A stretch of DNA of 8,922 nucleotides from Bacteroidota bacterium (GTDB taxonomy: Bacteria > Bacteroidota > Bacteroidia > UKL13-3). Made by a program: the position numbers and the translations under genes. Positions 1 through 7,205 of this stretch are shown here, one piece after another. Position 1 is the first letter of the stretch. Every line of letters begins with the position of its first letter. The stretch covers positions 1-8,922 of the forward strand of contig CANHRW010000072.1 of NCBI GenBank assembly GCA_947462865.1, in the 5' to 3' direction. The notes beneath the pieces were generated by a model. It was not told the origin of the DNA. It saw only the letters and a program-made list of their open reading frames with translations, and did not search any database.

Positions 1-15
1 AGCAAAATTTGCATT

Positions 16-3000
16 ATGGATCCGGTAGAAAAATACATTCCTAAACATAAAATTCGTGTGGTTACAGCAGCTAGCTTGTTTGATGGTCACGATGCTGCTA
101 TTAATATCATGCGCAGAATCATACAAGCAAGTGGCGCAGAAGTGATTCACCTAGGGCATGACAGAAGCGCCGAAGAAGTAGTCAACACAGCTATTCAGGA
201 AGATGCAAATGCGATTGCCATGACCAGTTATCAGGGTGGGCATGTTGAATACTTCAAGTATATGTATGATTTGCTTAAAGAAAAAAACTGCGAGCACATA
301 CGTATTTTTGGTGGCGGCGGCGGCACCATCTTGCCAGAGGAAATAGCAGAATTGCACCAATATGGGATTTGTAGAATTTACCATCCAGATGACGGCCGTT
401 CTATGGGTTTACAAGGCATGATCAACGACATGCTCTCTAAATGCGATTTTCAGACAGGAATTAACTTGAGCAACGAACCTGCATTACTCAAAGAAAAAAA
501 CTGGAAAGCTATAGCCAGTATGGTTTCGGCAGCAGAAAATAATCCTCAAGAATTTGAAAAATTATACAGTCAAATAACTCAAGAAGCTGCAGGTTCTAAA
601 ATCCCTGTTTTGGGTATTACGGGAACTGGAGGCGCTGGAAAATCTTCATTGGTTGATGAATTGGTTCGTAGATTTTTGTATGATTTTACAGACAAAACCA
701 TTGCCATTATTTCTGTTGATCCAAGTAAAAAGAAAACAGGTGGAGCTTTGTTAGGCGACCGTATACGCATGAATGCGATTAAAAATAATAGGGTTTACAT
801 GCGTTCGTTGGCAACTAGACAAAGCAATTTGGCGCTTTCAAAGCATGTTCAGGAAGCCGTTGATATTATGAAATACGCTGGTTTTGATTTGGTCATTTTA
901 GAAACTTCTGGCATTGGACAAAGCGATACAGAAATTATGGATCATAGCAATGTAGCGTTGTATGTGATGACTCCAGAATACGGTGCAGCTACCCAATTAG
1001 AAAAAATTGACATGTTGGATTTTGCCGACATCATTGCTATCAATAAATTTGATAAAAAAGGGGCTTTAGATGCATTGAGAGATGTAAAAAAGCAATACCA
1101 ACGCAACCACCAGTTGTTTGATGTAAACCCAGATTCAATGCCTGTATTTGGTACCATTGCCTCTCAGTTCAACGATCCAGGTATGAATACTTTGTACAAG
1201 GCTGTGATGGATAAATTGGTAGAAAAAACACAGGCTAATTTGCAATCTCAATTTGAAGTTACCAATGAGATGAGTGAAAAAGTGTTTATTATTCCACCTG
1301 CTAGAACTCGTTACCTATCTGAAATTTCTGAAAATAACAGGGGTTACGATGCTTGGGTTTTACAACAAGTTGCTATTGCCAATCAATTGCATGGTTTACA
1401 TACCACTTTACAATTGGTTGAAAAAGGGAATTTAGAAGACAAAGACAGAGTCATTAAATCTTTGAAGTCTACTTATGAGCAATTGGAATTGGATTTAGAT
1501 CCTAAGAATAAGAAAATTCTTGAGAACTGGGATCAAAAGAAAGCCATGTATACCAATGAATATTATGTATTCAAGGTTAGAGACAAGGAAATCAAAATAA
1601 AAACCCATTCAGCGTCATTGTCACATTTGGCAATACCTAAAGTGGCAGTTCCTAAATTTCAAGCTTGGGGCGATATTTTACAATGGGTATTACAAGAAAA
1701 TTTCCCTGGAGAATTTCCTTATACCGCTGGAATTTATCCTTTTAAAAGAGAAGGAGAAGACCCTACCCGAATGTTTGCTGGAGAAGGTGGTCCGGAGAGA
1801 ACCAATAAGCGTTTTCATTATGTAAGTTTAGGGATGCCTGCTGCTCGTTTGAGCACGGCTTTCGATTCGGTTACTTTGTACGGTAACGACCCCGATCACC
1901 GTCCGGATATTTATGGAAAAATTGGCAATTCTGGAGTGAGTATTTGGAACTTAGATGCAGCTAAAAAATTGTATTCGGGGTTCAATTTGGCGGATCCTAA
2001 AACCTCCGTTTCTATGACCATCAATGGGCCTGCTGCCATTATTTGTGCTTTTTTTATGAATGCGGCCATTGACCAACAATGCGAGTTGTACATAAAGAAA
2101 CATGGCTTAGAAGAAACCGTCAACAAACAAATTGATGAGATTTATAAAGCCAAAGGCGTAAGCCGCCCAATTTATAACGATACTTTGCCTGCGGGCAATG
2201 ATGGTTTGGGTTTAATGTTGCTTGGTGTAACTGGTGATATGGTATTACCACAGGAGGTTTATGCTCAAATTAAAGCAGAAACTTTAAAACAAGTTAGAGG
2301 AACTGTACAAGCCGATATTTTAAAAGAAGACCAAGCACAAAATACGTGTATTTTTAGCACAGAATTTTCACTGCGTGTAATGGGTGATGTACAGCAATAT
2401 TTTATTCACAATGGGGTAAGAAATTTCTATTCAGTTTCTATCAGTGGTTACCACATTGCTGAAGCAGGTGCCAACCCTATCACACAGTTGGCGCTTACTT
2501 TGTCTAATGGTTTCACCTTTGTTGAATATTATTTGAGTAGGGGCATGAACATTGATGATTTTGCGCCTAACTTATCGTTCTTTTTCTCAAACGGCATTGA
2601 CCCAGAGTATGCAGTCATTGGAAGAGTAGCCAGGAGAATTTGGGCAAAAGCAATGAAGCTCAAATACAAAGCCAATGAGCGCAGCCAAATGTTAAAATAC
2701 CATATTCAAACATCTGGCCGTTCGTTGCATGCACAAGAAATCGATTTCAACGATATCAGAACTACCTTACAGGCTTTGTATGCCATTTACGACAATTGCA
2801 ATTCATTGCATACCAATGCTTATGACGAAGCCATTACTACTCCAACCGAAGAATCGGTTAGAAGAGCTATGGCCATTCAGTTGATTATTAACAGAGAATT
2901 AGGCCTAACCAAAAACGAAAACCCATTACAAGGCGCCTTCATCATTGAAGAACTAACCGATTTAGTAGAAGAGGCCGTATTAACTGAGTTTGATAGAATT

Positions 3001-3396
3001 ACCGAAAGGGGAGGGGTATTGGGCGCCATGGAAACCATGTATCAACGCACCAAAATTCAGGAAGAAAGTTTGTACTATGAAACCTTAAAACATACAGGCG
3101 AATTTCCAATTATAGGCGTCAATACATTCTTGTCAAGCAAAGGCTCTCCAACGGTTTTACCGAAAGAAGTCATTCGTTCAACAACTGAAGAAAAAGAATT
3201 CCAAATTCAATTGTTAAATGAAATGAAAAGAGGAAATGCCACAAAAGGTGAAGAGATGTTGAAAGTACTCCAATACAAAGCCATTCAAAATCAAAATATT
3301 TTTGAAGAGTTAATGGAAACGGTTAAATATTGCTCATTGGGGCAAATCACTAGTGCTTTGTTCGAAGTAGGAGGTCAGTACAGAAGAAATATGTAA
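16..3396 (+). CDS. icmF: Fused isobutyryl-CoA mutase (IcmF-type): B12-binding domain, GTPase chaperone and mutase barrel
   Basis: This is a cytoplasmic adenosylcobalamin-dependent carbon-skeleton mutase, expected to interconvert isobutyryl-CoA and n-butyryl-CoA, possibly also isovaleryl- and pivalyl-CoA. The 1126 residues match the roughly 1090-1130 of IcmF. The B12 domain (about 10-140) has D23-G24-H25, where His25 should be the lower cobalt ligand, S71 in MTSYQGG, and a Gly run at 99-103. The MeaB-like GTPase (about 195-415) has Walker A GTGGAGKS at 203-210, ETSGIGQ at 296-302 and NKFD at 343-346. A linker leads to the mutase barrel (about 530-1126), with GYHIAEAGA around active-site His813. 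Phe587 (MFAGEGG) and Gln775 (DQAQNT) occupy the positions that are Tyr89 and Arg207 in methylmalonyl-CoA mutase, which favours IcmF over MCM. No in-frame stop precedes the ATG inside the window, so the true start could lie slightly upstream. It stands alone on its strand and converges with the yceI-like gene 12 bases away. Confidence 0.93.
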   Translation: MDPVEKYIPKHKIRVVTAASLFDGHDAAINIMRRIIQASGAEVIHLGHDRSAEEVVNTAIQEDANAIAMTSYQGGHVEYFKYMYDLLKEKNCEHIRIFGGGGGTILPEEIAELHQYGICRIYHPDDGRSMGLQGMINDMLSKCDFQTGINLSNEPALLKEKNWKAIASMVSAAENNPQEFEKLYSQITQEAAGSKIPVLGITGTGGAGKSSLVDELVRRFLYDFTDKTIAIISVDPSKKKTGGALLGDRIRMNAIKNNRVYMRSLATRQSNLALSKHVQEAVDIMKYAGFDLVILETSGIGQSDTEIMDHSNVALYVMTPEYGAATQLEKIDMLDFADIIAINKFDKKGALDALRDVKKQYQRNHQLFDVNPDSMPVFGTIASQFNDPGMNTLYKAVMDKLVEKTQANLQSQFEVTNEMSEKVFIIPPARTRYLSEISENNRGYDAWVLQQVAIANQLHGLHTTLQLVEKGNLEDKDRVIKSLKSTYEQLELDLDPKNKKILENWDQKKAMYTNEYYVFKVRDKEIKIKTHSASLSHLAIPKVAVPKFQAWGDILQWVLQENFPGEFPYTAGIYPFKREGEDPTRMFAGEGGPERTNKRFHYVSLGMPAARLSTAFDSVTLYGNDPDHRPDIYGKIGNSGVSIWNLDAAKKLYSGFNLADPKTSVSMTINGPAAIICAFFMNAAIDQQCELYIKKHGLEETVNKQIDEIYKAKGVSRPIYNDTLPAGNDGLGLMLLGVTGDMVLPQEVYAQIKAETLKQVRGTVQADILKEDQAQNTCIFSTEFSLRVMGDVQQYFIHNGVRNFYSVSISGYHIAEAGANPITQLALTLSNGFTFVEYYLSRGMNIDDFAPNLSFFFSNGIDPEYAVIGRVARRIWAKAMKLKYKANERSQMLKYHIQTSGRSLHAQEIDFNDIRTTLQALYAIYDNCNSLHTNAYDEAITTPTEESVRRAMAIQLIINRELGLTKNENPLQGAFIIEELTDLVEEAVLTEFDRITERGGVLGAMETMYQRTKIQEESLYYETLKHTGEFPIIGVNTFLSSKGSPTVLPKEVIRSTTEEKEFQIQLLNEMKRGNATKGEEMLKVLQYKAIQNQNIFEELMETVKYCSLGQITSALFEVGGQYRRNM

Positions 3397-3404
3397 TTTT
3401 ATTC

Positions 3405-3433
3405 TAGCCTATTTGCTTTTAGGCAGTAGGCTA
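3405..3433. repeat. Inverted repeat at the convergent gene junction, possible weak terminator
   Basis: TAGCCTA (3405-3411) is repeated inverted as TAGGCTA (3427-3433) with a 15-base loop. A nested alternative pairs GCCTA (3407-3411) with TAGGC (3420-3424) around an 8-base loop. It lies across the stop of the minus-strand yceI-like gene, nine bases after the stop of icmF. Neither strand has a clear U-tract after the stem, so it is not a classical intrinsic terminator. A role in ending both convergent transcripts is inferred from position only. Confidence 0.3.
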
Positions 3434-3966
3434 CAATCTACTTTTACTTCAACCTCTTCAGCTATTTTTGCCATCACCAATTTGGGTATTTGAATTTGAT
3501 GGTCGATCAATTTTACTTTAAACACTGCTATGAGTTGTACCTCGTTGTCTCTTACCACAATTTTTCCATTGATGGTTCGGTCTTGCTCTACTCCATGTAT
3601 GTTTAATTTGCCAGTTGCAGTTACAACATATTCTCCTGGTTTTGTCAAATCAAATGCTTCGTTGATTTTTCCTTTGAATGCACTTTGAGGATATTTTTCA
3701 CTTTCAATGTATTTCTCATTGAAATGTTCTTGCATGAGCTTATTTGGGAAATTGAATTCTGTATTGGCAATCAGAAAAACCAAATCTCCTTTCGTATTTA
3801 AAATTGTTTTGACTTGTTTATTCGTGGCATCAATATTTTCCATTACTGTTTTTGAAAAGAAACTGACAATGCCACTTTGGGTAACATAAAGTTGGGCATT
3901 TGCAACCATTGATATCATTAACAATCCAGTAACAATTGTTAATTGTTTGAATATTTTATTTACCAT
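3409..3966 (-). CDS. Secreted YceI-family lipocalin-like protein
   Basis: YceI proteins form a periplasmic lipocalin-like barrel, and some members bind polyisoprenoids. This 185-residue protein has a typical signal peptide (K4/K7, hydrophobic 9-22) with an Ala-Asn-Ala cleavage site, giving a mature start at Gln25. The family pattern shows in KYPQSAFKGKI (91-101), GKLNIHGV (119-126) and the C-terminal part with DHQIQIP followed by IAEEVEV. There is no CxxCH and no transmembrane helix in the mature part. Its ATG overlaps the stop of the upstream barrel gene by 7 bases (ATGGTAA), pointing to translational coupling as the last gene of the four-gene cassette. The ligand is unknown. Given its neighbours, an isoprenoid or quinone-like lipid is a reasonable guess, but that is inference. 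Confidence 0.85.
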   Translation of the reverse strand: MVNKIFKQLTIVTGLLMISMVANAQLYVTQSGIVSFFSKTVMENIDATNKQVKTILNTKGDLVFLIANTEFNFPNKLMQEHFNEKYIESEKYPQSAFKGKINEAFDLTKPGEYVVTATGKLNIHGVEQDRTINGKIVVRDNEVQLIAVFKVKLIDHQIQIPKLVMAKIAEEVEVKVDCSLLPKSK

Positions 3967-4868
3967 GTTTTTTTAGATTTTTTGTTATCAAAAGAAAAAG
4001 TACGTGCAATGTTAAAGCCCAGTCTAATACCTGCATTGGTCCAATTGGTTTTGGTTTCTCTCACCATTTGTTGTTCCAACATGCCATCGCCATTGGTAAA
4101 CATTAGTTGAAACACATGCCCACCAGTTTCAATGTCAAAGCCCATGCCTAAATAGTCAAAGGCTTTAGATCCATTGGCGGTTAATTGCTCTCTGGCCGTT
4201 AATCTTGGGTAGTATTCAATGTTAAAACGTACACTCCTAGATAACTTAAAACTACCTCCTAATCCCAATGCAAAGGTGCTGTTTTTATCAACTATTCTAT
4301 CTACAATATTTTGGTGAACCAAAGTAGGTGCAATTTGTAAGCTCACATATTCATTCAGTTTTTTAGCAATGTTCAATTGATGAAAATAGGAGAGTCTTGA
4401 TGTAAAGTAATTGTGTATACTTGGATCTTGCCACTCCATGGTATTAACCGAAATGTTTGCATAATAACCTAAGCTGATTGGCATGCATCCTTTGCCTTTT
4501 GATTGAGCCAATATTTTCCATTTGATGTTGCCATCATAGGTTTTACCTATACTACTTCTACCTAAACCAACTTGTATTTTATCGTTAATGCCATATTCTA
4601 AAGCAATGCGCATGTTTGCTTGGTCCATTCCCCAAAGGGTATAAGCCCCTCCATTAATATCTCCAAATCGGTGCAAAATAACCAGGTTCAAATGTTTGGT
4701 TGCAATGTGTTCAATACTCTGGCCGGTGATGATTCTTGTAGATTTAAAAGTTGCAAACACGGGAGCAGGTTTGCTCGGCCCCATTTCTTGTAACTCCTTC
4801 ATTAAATCGTCTTGGGCAAACAAATTGAATGTTGTCAAAGTAACTATCAAGAATAAAAGTCTTTTCAT
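3960..4868 (-). CDS. DUF5777-like outer-membrane beta-barrel protein
   Basis: The 302-residue product has a signal peptide with likely cleavage after Ala18 (Leu-Phe-Ala before Gln19). The mature protein is rich in alternating hydrophobic/polar stretches with aromatic ends, as expected for membrane beta-strands, and I see no helical membrane segment. The segments FATFKSTRIITGQSIE (38-53), ILHRFGDINGG and GINDKIQVGLGRSS match my recollection of the Bacteroidota family annotated DUF5777, of unknown function. A charged, Pro-containing stretch (20-36) precedes the first strand. The last barrel strand is probably around GIRLGFNIAR, followed by a short Lys-rich tail that ends in Trp. It sits 10 bases after the single-heme lipoprotein gene and overlaps yceI by 7 bases. 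It could be a porin or a scaffold for the two heme lipoproteins; the sequence does not decide this. Confidence 0.78.
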   Translation of the reverse strand: MKRLLFLIVTLTTFNLFAQDDLMKELQEMGPSKPAPVFATFKSTRIITGQSIEHIATKHLNLVILHRFGDINGGAYTLWGMDQANMRIALEYGINDKIQVGLGRSSIGKTYDGNIKWKILAQSKGKGCMPISLGYYANISVNTMEWQDPSIHNYFTSRLSYFHQLNIAKKLNEYVSLQIAPTLVHQNIVDRIVDKNSTFALGLGGSFKLSRSVRFNIEYYPRLTAREQLTANGSKAFDYLGMGFDIETGGHVFQLMFTNGDGMLEQQMVRETKTNWTNAGIRLGFNIARTFSFDNKKSKKTW

Positions 4869-4878
4869 TTTGCGACAA

Positions 4879-5220
4879 TTAATTATTTAAAGCACCTGCA
4901 GCTAACCAAAGTTTAATTTTTTCTAATTCAGTATTTGTTAAACCACTTGGAGGCATGTTTTTTTGAACAATGACACGGTCATTAAATTTACCGTTGTCAA
5001 CGATGAGTTTCAATTTTGAATAGTCTCCCAAAATTGGTGCAGTCACGTTGTGGCAATTCATACATTTGTTATTGATTAAAGGAGCTACAAAAGTTGAGTA
5101 GGAAGCAGCTGATGTATCTGTTTGGTTGTAGTTACTAGGGTATAATTCTTCTGCTTTGTCATAGTAACAGGCACTTACTAACAAACAAAAAATGACCCCC
5201 AATGCGGTATGTATTTTCAT
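4879..5220 (-). CDS. Single-heme c-type cytochrome lipoprotein
   Basis: This is a small (113 residue) envelope protein expected to carry one covalently bound heme c. A lipoprotein signal ends in LVSAC, with Cys18 as the lipidated residue. The heme motif CMNCH lies at 53-57. Met89 in KNMPPSG is the probable second axial ligand, and the tail LEKIKLWLAAGALNN has the usual class I cytochrome ending (helix, then W-x-x-x-G-A-x-N-N). After Cys18 comes YYDKAEELYPS, an acidic start seen in Bacteroidota heme lipoproteins and possibly a surface-export signal. The start codon is one base after the stop of the diheme gene (TGACATG), so translation is probably coupled. It likely passes electrons to or from its diheme neighbour at the outer membrane. 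Partner and redox potential cannot be read from the sequence. Confidence 0.85.
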   Translation of the reverse strand: MKIHTALGVIFCLLVSACYYDKAEELYPSNYNQTDTSAASYSTFVAPLINNKCMNCHNVTAPILGDYSKLKLIVDNGKFNDRVIVQKNMPPSGLTNTELEKIKLWLAAGALNN

Positions 5221-5221
5221 G

Positions 5222-5683
5222 TCAATTGATTTTTAAGCTTGGCAGGATTGTTCCATTGTGGCAACTGTTGCAACTTCCACCATTGAATGCTGATTGCATC
5301 GTTTTAACACTGTCGTCATAAACCAAAACAGGGAATAAGCCTGATTTGAAATTGATGATTTGGTTGGTGTAAAAATTGCCACTTAAATCGCTGGTTAACT
5401 TTTTAATGAGTTGACCAGTTCTGTTTTTTCCATCCCATAATTCTATGGTTGCATTGTTCAATACATTTCCGTTGGTATTGTATACGGTTCCAGCTATTGT
5501 CCACCATTCGCTACTCGCTTCATTGCCATTTACATTGTGACAGCTGCTACAGTTTTTACCAGCATTGTGTGAGCGCTCATCTGGTTTACTTTCTTCAACA
5601 TCACTTTCTAGTTCTTCAACATGTGTGCAGGCTAAACAAAAAACAGTGAATAAAATAGATAATTTAAATTTAAACAGTTTCAT
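5222..5683 (-). CDS. Diheme lipoprotein with a beta-sandwich-like segment between two CxxCH motifs
   Basis: The 153-residue product has a short signal peptide ending FCLAC, so Cys19 is the probable lipid anchor, although Cys at the -3 position is not the usual lipobox residue. A very acidic stretch follows (22-36). The two heme c motifs are CSSCH at 45-49, preceded by His39 and Gly42, and CNSCH at 138-142, near the C-terminus. Between them (about 60-125) lies a segment resembling a carboxypeptidase-regulatory or CnaB-like beta-sandwich: WTIAGTVYN, a G-N-V-L-N-N-A-T-I-E-L strand, then TSDLSGNFYTN. His39, Met129 and other His residues are candidate axial ligands. It is the first gene of the cassette, 28 bases after mlaF. 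I know similar heme/beta-sandwich arrangements only as uncharacterised proteins, so no precise function is given. Confidence 0.78.
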   Translation of the reverse strand: MKLFKFKLSILFTVFCLACTHVEELESDVEESKPDERSHNAGKNCSSCHNVNGNEASSEWWTIAGTVYNTNGNVLNNATIELWDGKNRTGQLIKKLTSDLSGNFYTNQIINFKSGLFPVLVYDDSVKTMQSAFNGGSCNSCHNGTILPSLKIN

Positions 5684-5697
5684 TTAGAATCGTTTTT

Positions 5698-5705
5698 CAA
5701 AGTTT
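5698..5705 (-). promoter_or_regulatory. Possible weak -7 box for the cytochrome cassette
   Basis: On the minus strand this reads AAACTTTG, one mismatch from the Bacteroidota -7 consensus TAnnTTTG. It ends 14 bases before the start codon of the diheme lipoprotein gene. The -33 region would fall inside the end of mlaF, and I do not see a convincing TTG there. It would allow the cassette to be transcribed apart from mlaEF, but readthrough from mlaF is equally possible. Confidence 0.22.
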
Positions 5706-5711
5706 TAGTCA

Positions 5712-6440
5712 TTAAAATTCACTTGCCTTAATGAAGTCAACAAGTTCCTTACAATCTGAGGTTCTGATTTGAGATTTATCACCTTCCCACCATGCTTTAC
5801 CTTTGTATACAAAGGTTACTTGATCACTCATGTCAAATACACTTTTCATGTCATGTGAGTTGATCACTGTAGTGATGTTAAATTCTTGCGTAATTTCAGC
5901 AATCAGTTCGTCAATTAAACGAGATGTAATTGGGTCCAAGCCACTGTTAGGTTCATCACAAAACAAGTATTTTGGATTCAGGGCAATTGCTCTGGCTATA
6001 CCCACTCTTTTTTTCATGCCACCGCTAATATTTGATGGAAAGAGTTGGTTGACATTTTCTAAGTTTACCCTTTTTAGGCAAAAATTTACCCGTTCTATTA
6101 CTTCATCTTTTGACCAATTGGTAAACATTCTCATTGGGAAAGCAATATTGTCTTCAACTGATAAAGAATCAAACAAAGCGCCACCTTGAAACAACATGCC
6201 TATTTCTTGTCGGATTATTTTTTTTTCTTCGTAAGCTATATTTAAAAAATCTCGACCATCAAAATTGATATTCCCCGATTCAGGAACCAATAACCCAACC
6301 ATGGTTTTCATGAGTACACTTTTACCTCCACCGCTTGCGCCAATTACAAAAGAGCATTTACCTTTTTCAAATTGAGCAGAAACATCAAATAGAACCTGTT
6401 TCCCATCAAAAGATTTATTGATATTTTTTAATTCGATCAT
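5712..6440 (-). CDS. mlaF: MlaF-like ABC transporter ATPase (MCE lipid transport)
   Basis: This is the cytoplasmic nucleotide-binding subunit that powers an MlaE-type permease moving lipids between the inner and outer membranes. The 242 residues contain all ABC ATPase motifs: Walker A GASGGGKS (34-41), Q-loop Gln85 in FQGGALF, signature SGGMKKR (139-145), Walker B with catalytic Glu163 in YLFCDEP, D-loop SGLD (166-169) and H-loop His196 in NSHD. The FQGGALFDSLSVEDN stretch and SGGM signature are typical of the MlaF/TTG2A/Mkl group rather than of drug or amino-acid importers. Its ATG overlaps the mlaE stop (ATGA), giving tight coupling with the permease. No MCE-domain (MlaD) gene follows; the next gene is the diheme lipoprotein. 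The subfamily call is firm, while the exact lipid carried is not known. Confidence 0.9.
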   Translation of the reverse strand: MIELKNINKSFDGKQVLFDVSAQFEKGKCSFVIGASGGGKSVLMKTMVGLLVPESGNINFDGRDFLNIAYEEKKIIRQEIGMLFQGGALFDSLSVEDNIAFPMRMFTNWSKDEVIERVNFCLKRVNLENVNQLFPSNISGGMKKRVGIARAIALNPKYLFCDEPNSGLDPITSRLIDELIAEITQEFNITTVINSHDMKSVFDMSDQVTFVYKGKAWWEGDKSQIRTSDCKELVDFIKASEF

Positions 6441-7180
6441 TTGTAAAGCATGATTTGAGTGAGAATAAAATCAAAAAAGATGATGGCAATACAGCTTTGA
6501 ACAACTGCACGCGTACTTGCCCATCCAACTTCCAAGGCCCCACCTTCTGTTTTGTATCCATGAACTGCAGAGATGGTTGTAATTAAGAATGAAAAAGTAA
6601 ATGCTTTGGTAAGCGCATAAGTAATAGAGAAGCCGTCAAAATCCATTAATAAGCCCTGAATGTATCCACTTACAGATACAATTCCAGAAAAATTTACTGA
6701 AATGATTCCGCCCAAATTAGATAAGAACATAGAATAAATAACCAATGCAGGAATGGCAATAACACTGGCTGCCAATTTGGGTAAAACCACGTGTTTAGCA
6801 GAGTTTACACCCATGATTTCTAATGCATCTATTTGTTCACTTACTTTCATGGTTCCAATTTCAGAAGCAATATTGCCTCCAATTTTTCCGGCCATTACCA
6901 AAGCAGTTACAGTTGGCGAAAATTCCAAAATGTTAGAGTCACGAACAATTCTACCCAAAACATACATTGGGACCAAACTGCCTACTAATTGATAGCCAAT
7001 CTGAATGGCGGCTACAGCGCCTATAAAAATGGAGATAATTGAGACAATGCCAAATGAATCATTGCCCATTTTGTATAAATCTCGGACAAACAATTCTCTG
7101 AACATTTTGAACTTTTCAGGTCTTCCTATGCTGAGTTTTAAAAACAACAAGTATTCCCCGAATGTATTTAGATATTTCAT
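6437..7180 (-). CDS. mlaE: MlaE-like ABC transporter permease (MCE lipid transport)
   Basis: This is the inner-membrane permease of an MCE/Mla lipid transport system, paired with the ATPase encoded just downstream. It has 247 residues, close to the usual 250-260. An N-terminal amphipathic region (about 13-40) is followed by hydrophobic segments at roughly 43-70, 88-106, 130-160 and 190-245. The family hallmark region is SEIGTMKVSEQIDALEIMGV (106-125), followed by a conserved Pro (VLPKLAA, 132-138); this cytoplasmic coupling part contacts the ATPase. It is the first gene of the minus-strand run, with a candidate promoter 26 bases upstream of the start codon, and overlaps mlaF by 4 bases. In many Bacteroidota the MCE subunit is encoded elsewhere, so its absence here does not imply loss of function. 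No frameshift or missing segment is visible. Confidence 0.9.
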   Translation of the reverse strand: MKYLNTFGEYLLFLKLSIGRPEKFKMFRELFVRDLYKMGNDSFGIVSIISIFIGAVAAIQIGYQLVGSLVPMYVLGRIVRDSNILEFSPTVTALVMAGKIGGNIASEIGTMKVSEQIDALEIMGVNSAKHVVLPKLAASVIAIPALVIYSMFLSNLGGIISVNFSGIVSVSGYIQGLLMDFDGFSITYALTKAFTFSFLITTISAVHGYKTEGGALEVGWASTRAVVQSCIAIIFFDFILTQIMLYK

Positions 7181-7191
7181 AGTGTATTACA

Positions 7192-7201
7192 AATAGCTAT
7201 T
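7192..7201. promoter_or_regulatory. 10-bp palindrome near the predicted mlaE transcription start
   Basis: AATAGCTATT is a perfect palindrome lying between the candidate mlaE -7 box and the mlaE start codon, close to where transcription should begin. That would suit an operator, but a palindrome of this length can easily arise by chance in AT-rich DNA. No second copy is seen in the intergenic region. Confidence 0.2.
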
Positions 7202-7205
7202 GCCT

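Noticed and set aside
4..12. AAAATTTGC just before the icmF ATG, similar to a -7 promoter box
   Set aside because: It would place transcription start almost on the ATG, and too little upstream sequence is present to judge; the coding frame is also open through it.
308..326. GGC-rich short repeat run
   Set aside because: It encodes the run of glycines in the B12-binding loop of the mutase, which is a normal family feature and not a simple-sequence expansion.
5449..5649. Cys/His-rich 66-codon open frame on the plus strand
   Set aside because: It looks like a metal-binding peptide, but the composition comes from reading the diheme lipoprotein gene backwards, and there is no promoter or start context.
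5684..5711. Possible terminator between mlaF and the diheme lipoprotein gene
   Set aside because: I found no inverted repeat with a T-rich tail in these 28 bases, so no terminator is called.
5830..6189. 119-codon open frame on the plus strand
   Set aside because: It is antisense to the core of mlaF, covering the ATPase Walker B and signature motifs, so it is a shadow of that gene.
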